A stretch of 64,000 bases of DNA from NCBI RefSeq assembly GCF_001999905.1, contig NZ_CP019640.1, forward strand, positions 3,328,001 through 3,392,000, written 5' to 3'. Below are positions 59,297 through 64,000 of the stretch, one piece after another (within the stretch, counting starts at the first letter, position 1; each line of letters opens with the position of its first letter). A program made the translations under genes and the position numbers. The notes beneath the pieces were generated by a model, which worked only from the letters and a program-made list of their open reading frames with translations, did not search any database and was not told the DNA's origin. This DNA comes from Planococcus lenghuensis (GTDB taxonomy: Bacteria; Bacillota; Bacilli; Bacillales_A; Planococcaceae).

Positions 59297-59312
59297 TACC
59301 CTCCGGGGTATA
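59297..59312. promoter_or_regulatory. CstR-type box before the sulfur operon
   Basis: ATACCCTCCGGGGTAT, an inverted repeat with GC core and ATACC/GGTAT ends, 20 bases upstream of the DsrE-like gene. It fits the operator type of CsoR/CstR repressors. Confidence 0.7.
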
Positions 59313-59356
59313 TTTTAAATTAAAAAAATAATGCGATTGACGATACGATGAGTAAT

Positions 59357-59372
59357 ACCACCAGGGGTATGT
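59357..59372. promoter_or_regulatory. CstR-type box, second copy before the sulfur operon
   Basis: ATACCACCAGGGGTAT, 60 bases from the first box. Two boxes suggest cooperative repression of the promoter between cstR and the DsrE-like gene. Confidence 0.65.
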
Positions 59373-59419
59373 TATCAAGCAAAACCAAATCCGTCAACAA
59401 TGACGTCTGACGGATTCGG

Positions 59420-59680
59420 TTATCTGCTTCGGACGAGCAGTTCCACGGCTTCCTTCACAACTTTATCCGTATCTTCGCCGCTTTCGACACTTTCACGCAC
59501 ACATTGTTCCAGGTTTTCGCTGACGATGACCCCGATTGTACGATCCACTGCACTGCGGACAGCCGACAGCTGCATGACCACATCGCGGCAGTCGCCGTCT
59601 TTCTCCATCATTTGGAGTACGCCGCGGATTTGACCCTCAATCCGTTTCAGCCGATTTTCGACTTTTTTATCATACTGCAT
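59420..59680 (-). CDS. cstR: CstR-like persulfide-sensing repressor (CsoR family)
   Basis: An 86-residue all-helical repressor: VENRLKRIEGQIRGVLQMME, Cys in DGDCRDVVMQLSAVRSAVD and Cys in SENLEQCVRESVE. Copper-sensing CsoR has a His three residues before the second Cys region (HLxxC); here it is Asn, as in CstR, which senses persulfides through its two Cys. It heads the sulfur operon and has its own box at 59734-59749. AAAGGAG precedes ATG 59680. Confidence 0.87.
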   Translation of the reverse strand: MQYDKKVENRLKRIEGQIRGVLQMMEKDGDCRDVVMQLSAVRSAVDRTIGVIVSENLEQCVRESVESGEDTDKVVKEAVELLVRSR

Positions 59681-59733
59681 CTGGAATCGTTCTCCTTTTT
59701 AAAGTGGAATCTCTTGCTTACATCCCCTATAAT

Positions 59734-59749
59734 ATACCCCTTTGGGTAT
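59734..59749. promoter_or_regulatory. CstR-type box before cstR
   Basis: ATACCCCTTTGGGTAT, a near-perfect inverted repeat about 55 bases before cstR, suggesting autoregulation. Confidence 0.7.
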
Positions 59750-59791
59750 GCAAGCAAGTATTATGCTCCACTCAGGAGAACATGAATCGTT

Positions 59792-60106
59792 TTAGTGTTG
59801 GCCACCTTCATGGTGCTGATCATGCAGAGCTTCCATCTCCTCAAAGTCCATCGAATCCATATGCTCCATCATCTGTGTATGATGGCCTTTCATCAACTGC
59901 TCGCCGTTTCCATTCATCATGCCATGCATCATGTTCATCATGCCATCGCCATTTCCATTCATCATGCCGTTCATCATATTGACCATGCCGCCATCTTCCG
60001 GCATTCCATTTTCTGCGCCATTGCCGTGTGCCATTCCCACTGTACCCGTCACTAGTAAAGCGGCCAAAGCGGTTGATGCGATGAGTGTATATTTTCTGCG
60101 TTTCAC
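59792..60106 (-). CDS. Met/His-rich secreted low-complexity protein
   Basis: A 104-residue protein with a signal peptide (RRKYTLIASTALAALLVTGTV, cleavage probably after MAHG) and a mature part of about 80 residues, in which nearly one residue in four is Met and many others are Gly, Asn, His, Glu. The unit MMNGNG repeats within NMMNGMMNGNGDGMMNMM; the tail EALHDQHHEGGQH is His-rich. Such composition is known from extracellular copper/silver-binding proteins; metal binding here is inference. GTG 60106 has AAAGGACGG upstream. At DNA level the repeat region 59915-59990 is tandem. Confidence 0.72.
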   Translation of the reverse strand: MKRRKYTLIASTALAALLVTGTVGMAHGNGAENGMPEDGGMVNMMNGMMNGNGDGMMNMMHGMMNGNGEQLMKGHHTQMMEHMDSMDFEEMEALHDQHHEGGQH

Positions 60107-60183
60107 CGGTATCCGTCCTTTCGTTATGATTACCGTTTAAAATAATTTCTTTAGCGAAAAACCAAGCATTTCATCGATCAAAT

Positions 60184-60197
60184 TACCTGTACGGGTA
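60184..60197. promoter_or_regulatory. Possible CsoR/CstR-type box before the Met-rich gene
   Basis: TACCTGTACGGGTA is an imperfect version of the ATACC...GGTAT boxes, about 80 bases before the Met-rich gene. Its position fits an operator, but the match is weaker. Confidence 0.35.
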
Positions 60198-60217
60198 TAG
60201 GGTTCTGCAAAAAAAAA

Positions 60218-60601
60218 TTACGCCGACCGATCAATGCAGGTTTTTAGCCGCTGTTCGATGTCTTCCGCGATCGCCTTCAGTTTATCATTTTCAACCATGT
60301 CGATGAGCGCGGTCGGTCTTGGCATCCCGATTTTCGTCGTATCCCCATCTTCATATACGACGATTTTGCATGGCAGGAAGTACCCGACGAGCAGTTCCTC
60401 AGACAGCACTTTATTCGCCTCTTGAGGGTTGCACACTTCAAGCACCGTGAACGGTGTATCAAAATCCTCCCCTTTTTCCTGCAGCTTCGCCGTCAGGTCA
60501 AAGTTCCAAAGGACGCCGAACTTTTCTTCCTTTAAATTCTCCTCGAGCGCCCGGACAGCTTCATCCTTACTTTTCGCTGTTTCTACTGTGTAATTAAACA
60601 T
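60218..60601 (-). CDS. DUF302 domain protein
   Basis: A 127-residue cytoplasmic protein: FNYTVETAKSKDEAVRALEE, FGVLWNFDLTAKLQEKG, FTVLEVCNPQEANKVL and LPCKIVVYEDGDTTKIGMPR. These are DUF302 hallmarks. The family is common beside sulfur, copper and thioredoxin genes but has no defined activity. Two Cys (EVCNP, LPCK) could be functional. AAGAAGGGTAA precedes ATG 60601. Confidence 0.87.
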   Translation of the reverse strand: MFNYTVETAKSKDEAVRALEENLKEEKFGVLWNFDLTAKLQEKGEDFDTPFTVLEVCNPQEANKVLSEELLVGYFLPCKIVVYEDGDTTKIGMPRPTALIDMVENDKLKAIAEDIEQRLKTCIDRSA

Positions 60602-60706
60602 CGGTTACCCTTCTTTCTCATTTTGAATGATTTCCTCATTAATCCTTTTCCCTGTTCAGCCCGCTACAAAACTTGCCCTGCAGCCATATACTCAACTTCT
60701 GACACT

Positions 60707-61354
60707 CTAACCGAAGTTTCCAAGACAGTCTCTTTCCGTCGAACGGAACGTTTCCCTGCACAGTTTCTGATGGAGGATCCCTTCTTCGGCAGGCACTGCA
60801 TGAATCGCATAATGGACAGGATTCAAGCGCGTCACTTTCACATCGAATCCATTCAGCTGCAGAACCGGAACAATTTCTTCGATCGGGATCTTCCCCAGGA
60901 AGGGCGGTCCGTTTTGTGTCATCACAGATTCCCATTCAATGATCAGCAACTGGCCGGCAGGTTTTAAGATCCGCTTCGCTTCCCGGACCGCCCGATTCAG
61001 ATCGTCAGCCTCGTGGATAGAGAAAGCCGCGAGTATTTTATCGGCCGTATTGGCTCCCAGCGGAATTTCTTCCAGGCTGCTTTCTACGTATGCAATGTTA
61101 TCCAGCCCTTCTTTTTCCGCCTGCCGCTTCAGCAATGCGATCATTTCCGGCTGAATATCAACAGCCGTGACCACTTCCGGCATCCGCTTTGCCAAAGGAA
61201 TGGTAAAGTAACCGTTTCCTGCCCCCAATTCCAGCACTCGGTCTGTCGGACGAATAGCCAGCTGGTCAATGACCGTATCCGGCGGAAGCAGTGCTTTTCG
61301 CTCTTCACTCAACAGAACGTGGGCTCGCGCCGGATCCATCCGCTTTTGAATCAT
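60707..61354 (-). CDS. Class I SAM-dependent methyltransferase
   Basis: A 215-residue methyltransferase with motif I VLELGAGNGYFTIPLAKRM, VTAVDIQPEMIALLKRQ (acidic motif), ILAAFSIHEADDL and LKPAGQLLIIEWE. It resembles the ubiE/arsM-like group near metal and sulfur genes. After HYAIHAVPAEEG a 25-residue tail (HQKLCRETFRSTERDCLGN) continues beyond the usual end; it may be a read-on after loss of the original stop. Substrate unknown. AAAGGGTG precedes ATG 61354. Confidence 0.83.
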   Translation of the reverse strand: MIQKRMDPARAHVLLSEERKALLPPDTVIDQLAIRPTDRVLELGAGNGYFTIPLAKRMPEVVTAVDIQPEMIALLKRQAEKEGLDNIAYVESSLEEIPLGANTADKILAAFSIHEADDLNRAVREAKRILKPAGQLLIIEWESVMTQNGPPFLGKIPIEEIVPVLQLNGFDVKVTRLNPVHYAIHAVPAEEGILHQKLCRETFRSTERDCLGNFG

Positions 61355-61428
61355 GCGATTTTCACCCTTTCCACTTTCCTTAATTAGGAGAACGTTGGAG
61401 AAATCTTTTCTAAAAAATGTTAAAACTT

Positions 61429-61668
61429 TTATCCGTTTCGCCGGTTTTGGAGGAATTCTTTCCGTCTTTCGTATTCTTCTTCATCGATTTCCCCGCGGGC
61501 GAATCTTTCCCGCAAGATTTCCATCGACGTGTCCTGCCGCTTTTCAGGAGCGGATTTTCCCGGATCACGCCTTGTCAGCAGTGCCACCAAACCGTATACG
61601 AAGAGTCCGATCACAATGATCCAAATGATTGTATTCAGTCACATGCCGCCACCCATCATTGTCATCAT
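61429..61668 (-). pseudogene. SHOCT-domain membrane protein with premature TGA
   Basis: A strong ribosome binding site (GGAGGTG) precedes ATG 61668, which begins MMTMMGGGM; codon 10 is TGA (61639-61641), and the same frame then continues LNTIIWIIVIGLFVYGLVAL (membrane helix) and MEILRERFARGEIDEEEYER (SHOCT domain). Intact relatives have a residue, often Trp or Gly, at this place; one TGG to TGA change would explain it. A shorter product from an internal start (for instance 61614) is conceivable but lacks a ribosome binding site. Confidence 0.65.
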
Positions 61669-61693
61669 TATCTTCACCTCCTCCACTGATTAT

Positions 61694-61954
61694 TCACTTG
61701 CTTCGGATGAGCAAATCAACCGCTTCTTTCATGACTGCAGCGGATTCCTCTCCATTTGTTAACCGCTTGACGAGGCATTGCTGTAAATTTCCACCGACCA
61801 CGGTACCAATTGCTTCATCTACCGTGTTCCTGATGACCACTAACTCTTCTGCGACGTTCTTACATTCCGCTTCGTTTTCCATCAAATGAAGAATGCTTTT
61901 GATCCCTCCTTCAATTTGCCGCAGCTTGTCCATTACTTCACCATCGTATTTCAA
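61694..61954 (-). CDS. Second CstR/CsoR-family repressor
   Basis: An 86-residue paralogue of CstR: EVMDKLRQIEGGIKSILHLM, Cys in ENEAECKNVAEELVVIRN and Cys in GGNLQQCLVKRL. The copper-site His is Asn here too, so thiol sensing is more likely than copper. TTG 61954 is taken as start: AAGGAGGAG lies just upstream, and a longer frame to 62044 would run through the operator at 62006-62021. Probably controls itself and the SHOCT and methyltransferase genes downstream. Confidence 0.8.
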   Translation of the reverse strand: MKYDGEVMDKLRQIEGGIKSILHLMENEAECKNVAEELVVIRNTVDEAIGTVVGGNLQQCLVKRLTNGEESAAVMKEAVDLLIRSK

Positions 61955-62005
61955 ATCAGCTTCTCCTCCTTCTGTGTTTACCTGAACTGCTTTCACCCCA
62001 AGAGT

Positions 62006-62021
62006 ATACCCCCGGGTGTAT
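62006..62021. promoter_or_regulatory. CsoR/CstR-type box before the second repressor
   Basis: ATACCCCCGGGTGTAT, the same ATACC...GTAT plan with a GC core, 52 bases upstream of the TTG start. Confidence 0.65.
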
Positions 62022-62293
62022 GATGTCAATGGATTGAATTCCATGCAAGCCCATGGAGGACAAATCGGAGTTGGCAGAAAAGCAGAGACTCTACGTGTGT
62101 GTATTCGCGCGTATTAAGGAAACTTTCACTTTCCCCATCATTTCGCAGTCCCGGTTCTGATTTACTGACCATAGAATCGCAAGGAGTATAGAGTACGTGC
62201 TAAAGTTTAGCTTTTTTCTATTCGGGGAATGGAAGGTTATACAAAAATAAAAACCGGATGTACAAAAAGTGCATTGAAGGGAGGTGACGCAGC

Positions 62294-62527
62294 ATGAGAA
62301 CAGAGGAAACTGGCACAGACCGCAGCGGAATGGCTTGGGCTGGATGGCTTGGAATTATTTTAGGGATCATCGGATTGTTTTTCCTTCCAGTCTGGATGGG
62401 TATTGCGGCGATCATTCTCGGTATCGTCGCTTTGAATTCGCCAAGCAGAGGACTCGGTTGGGCGGCTATTATTCTCGGTGTTATTGACCTGTTATTGGTC
62501 TTTGTAGTCGGCGGAGAACTATGGTAG
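62294..62527 (+). CDS. Small membrane protein, DUF4190-like
   Basis: A 77-residue protein with two or three hydrophobic helices: WAGWLGIILGIIGLFFLPVW, MGIAAIILGIVALNSPSRGL and GWAAIILGVIDLLLVFVVGG. Glycine-rich helix pairs around a short polar loop (NSPSRG) are typical of the DUF4190 family of small Gram-positive membrane proteins; no function is known. GGGAGGTG lies before ATG 62294. Followed by the terminator at 62537. Single gene. Confidence 0.75.
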   Translation: MRTEETGTDRSGMAWAGWLGIILGIIGLFFLPVWMGIAAIILGIVALNSPSRGLGWAAIILGVIDLLLVFVVGGELW

Positions 62528-62536
62528 AAACTTTAT

Positions 62537-62576
62537 ATAAGCCCCCGAGCTTACTGACAGGCTCGGGGGCTTATAT
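62537..62576. terminator. Terminator after the small membrane protein gene
   Basis: ATAAGCCCCCGAGC / GCTCGGGGGCTTAT around TTACTGACAG. A very stable stem; the T run is short (TTATAT). Confidence 0.75.
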
Positions 62577-62613
62577 ATTGGCTGTAACGGAAGGATTCAA
62601 TTGAATCCAGACA

Positions 62614-62668
62614 GAAAACACCTCCAGCATCGCTCTTATTCGGCGCGGTGCTGAAGGTGTTTTTTTAT
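62614..62668. terminator. Terminator, convergent end of ABC operon
   Basis: AAAACACCTCCAGCAT pairs with GTGCTGAAGGTGTTTTTTT (small mismatch inside). It lies between the convergent small membrane protein gene and the ABC operon. Confidence 0.7.
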
Positions 62669-62683
62669 CCATGCACACTGTTC

Positions 62684-63427
62684 TCAAGAAGAGTGAATTC
62701 GCCTGTTATCCAGGTTCAAGTCCTCCAGTATTCCGGCTTTCAGATTCGCAAGTTCCCGGCTTCCTCTGGGGCGGGGCCGTTGTTGTTCAATGGTCAGTTC
62801 CCGGGCGATCTCTCCGGGTTCCCCCCTTAAAATAATAATCCGGTCGCACAGATACAACGCTTCATCGATATCATGCGTCACCAGGACGACGGTTGACCGG
62901 TATTCCTCCCAGACATCCAGCAGCAAGTCCTGAAGCTGCATTTTCGTAAACGCATCGAGTGCACTGAACGGCTCATCGAGCAGCAGGATTTCCGGTGACG
63001 TGACGAGCGCCCGGGCAATCGCCACCCGCTGCGCCATCCCGCCTGACAATTCCCGCGGATAAAGGGCATCACTGTCCGAAAGGCCTACGCTTCTTAAATA
63101 TCGTTTGGCGAGCGCCTGGTTGTCTCCTTTTTTCCCTTTCAGCCCGAACGTCACATTTTCCAGGACGTTTAGCCAAGGCAGCAGCCGCGGTTCCTGAAAG
63201 ATGAACCCGGTGGTGTCATGAACTTGTTTCCGGGTATCCCCGTTGATGGAAACGGTTCCGTCGTAATCGGTATCGAGGCCGGAAATCGCGCGAAGCAAGG
63301 TGCTTTTTCCGCAGCCGCTCGTACCGAGCAGCCCGATGATCTCCCCTGGTTCGGCGGTTAATGAAATGTTGTGGATCGCTTTCTTGCCGTTGAACGTCCG
63401 GCTCACATGTTGCAGCTGCAGACTCAT
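62684..63427 (-). CDS. ABC transporter ATP-binding protein (SsuB/TauB/NrtD type)
   Basis: A 247-residue ATPase: Walker A IGLLGTSGCGKSTLLRAISG, Q-loop TGFIFQEPRLLPWLNVLENV, signature YPRELSGGMAQRVAIARAL, Walker B ILLLDEPFSALDAFT and H-loop VVLVTHDIDEALYLCD. The Q-loop plus C-terminus (RIIILRGEPGEIARELTIEQ) fits the nitrate/sulfonate/taurine subfamily. It energises the permease encoded just upstream. AAGAGGAGG precedes ATG 63427. Sulfonate uptake would fit the sulfur genes next door, but the substrate is not fixed by sequence. Confidence 0.9.
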   Translation of the reverse strand: MSLQLQHVSRTFNGKKAIHNISLTAEPGEIIGLLGTSGCGKSTLLRAISGLDTDYDGTVSINGDTRKQVHDTTGFIFQEPRLLPWLNVLENVTFGLKGKKGDNQALAKRYLRSVGLSDSDALYPRELSGGMAQRVAIARALVTSPEILLLDEPFSALDAFTKMQLQDLLLDVWEEYRSTVVLVTHDIDEALYLCDRIIILRGEPGEIARELTIEQQRPRPRGSRELANLKAGILEDLNLDNRRIHSS

Positions 63428-63442
63428 GGTTCCGCCTCCTCT

Positions 63443-64000
63443 TTATGATTTCGCAACGCGGTCCTGCCAGTGCAGCGTCCTGATTTCAATTTTCTTCAAT
63501 CCCCAATCAGACAGCTTTCCGATGACCGCAAATAAAATGATGCTCGCAAGAATGGTTTCCGGTGACAAGGTGTTTTGCCCGACGACGAGCAGATACCCGA
63601 GTCCTTGGCTTGCACCCATCAATTCAGCCGCCACCACGAACATCCAGCCAAGGCCAAGACCGCTCCGCAAGCCTACCAAAAAGGAAGGAAGCGACGCCGG
63701 CAGGATGATCCGTCTAATCAGCTGATACGTATTCAAACCGTACATCTTTCCAACTTCGATCAATTTTCTGTCCACGCCGGTGATTCCGCTGACGACATTC
63801 AAGTAGACCGGGAAAAAGACGCCGACGGCAATCATCGTAATTTTCGCCGGCTCCCCGATGCCCATCCACAGGATGAACAGCGGTACCCAGGCAAGCGACG
63901 GAATCGAACGGAATGCCTGGATGAGCGGATCGAAAAATTGCTCCGCTTTCGTGTAGAATCCGACAAGGGATCCGAGGATGACGGCTGTTGCCGTGCCGAG
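63443..64000 (-). CDS. ABC transporter permease (SsuC/TauC type), cut by window edge
   Basis: About 186 C-terminal residues of a permease whose 5' end lies beyond the right edge. Helices alternate with loops: AVILGSLVGFYTKAEQFFDP, FRSIPSLAWVPLFILWMGIG, VGVFFPVYLNVVSGITGVD, then the EAA motif KLIEVGKMYGLNTYQLIRRI and ILPASLPSFLVGLRSGLGLG WMFVVAAEL. This is the sulfonate/nitrate/taurine permease family. It ends 15 bases before the ATPase gene. A substrate-binding protein gene, if present, lies outside the window. Confidence 0.88.
   Translation of the reverse strand, partial: LGTATAVILGSLVGFYTKAEQFFDPLIQAFRSIPSLAWVPLFILWMGIGEPAKITMIAVGVFFPVYLNVVSGITGVDRKLIEVGKMYGLNTYQLIRRIILPASLPSFLVGLRSGLGLGWMFVVAAELMGASQGLGYLLVVGQNTLSPETILASIILFAVIGKLSDWGLKKIEIRTLHWQDRVAKS

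Noticed and set aside
59915-59990. CRISPR-like short repeats
   Set aside because: The repetition is the in-frame coding repeat of the Met-rich protein, without spacers.

Overview
The window looks like chromosomal DNA of a low-to-mid GC Gram-positive bacterium of the Bacillales, most likely the Planococcaceae (Planococcus/Planomicrobium/Sporosarcina group). The basis is the strong AGGAGG-type ribosome binding sites, frequent TTG/GTG starts, Bacillus-type gene families (MhqR-regulon-like genes, psuK-psuG, ROK/XylR-type operators, CcpA cre) and Bacillales-type interspersed intergenic repeats. No rRNA, tRNA, CRISPR array or prophage was seen. Most genes lie on the minus strand.

Layout. 0-3.4 kb: end of a FAD oxidoreductase, a helical hypothetical protein, DUF305 and DUF421 membrane proteins, and a decayed membrane gene. 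3.4-5.5 kb: psuK-psuG pseudouridine breakdown, with a palindrome in front. 6.5-22.5 kb: a large hexuronate/carbohydrate region (GH3 glycosidase, uxuA, kdgA, kdgK, SDR uxuB, GPH-type symporter, then three Gfo/Idh/MocA dehydrogenases with a TIM-barrel isomerase, an AraC regulator, a divergent ROK repressor, and uxaC). XylR-like boxes stand before the symporter operon, between araC and ROK, and before uxaC. Glucuronate thus goes UxaC > UxuB > UxuA > KdgK > KdgA. 22.8-30.2 kb: GTP cyclohydrolase II, a DoxX/DODA-dioxygenase/esterase operon with a divergent XRE-cupin regulator, an M20 amidohydrolase, a YkvI-type membrane protein and a TRIC-channel relic.

30.3-39.2 kb: a complete-looking catechol ortho-cleavage operon (catA, enol-lactonase, DASS transporter, carboxymuconolactone-decarboxylase-family protein, pcaI, pcaJ, catB, thiolase) with a divergent IclR regulator; a classical muconolactone isomerase is missing. 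39.3-41.8 kb: a MocR-like regulator without its PLP lysine, divergent from an EamA exporter. 41.8-49.8 kb: a mobile, decaying region with an IS1182-type element, an FMN reductase and an MhqO-like ring-cleaving dioxygenase gene. That gene is split by a 2.9-kb group II intron, whose precise removal restores one 327-residue frame. Relics of a universal stress protein, a second YkvI and a second TRIC gene lie around it. 49.8-53.3 kb: gapN, an aryl-alcohol-type dehydrogenase and a solo IS200/IS605-like right end.

53.3-62.6 kb: a ten-gene reactive-sulfur cluster (CstR, two DsrE-like proteins, three rhodanese-domain proteins, TusA, a rhodanese-persulfide dioxygenase, TauE exporter, CoA-disulfide reductase) with several ATACC..GGTAT CstR-type boxes. 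Next to it are a Met/His-rich secreted protein, DUF302, a methyltransferase, a SHOCT protein with a premature TGA and a second CstR-like repressor. 62.7-64 kb: a sulfonate/taurine/nitrate-type ABC transporter cut by the right edge. The most notable points are the intron-split dioxygenase gene, the sulfur cluster with its repeated operators, the unexplained triple Gfo/Idh operon, the CatC-less catechol operon and the PLP-lysine-less MocR protein.
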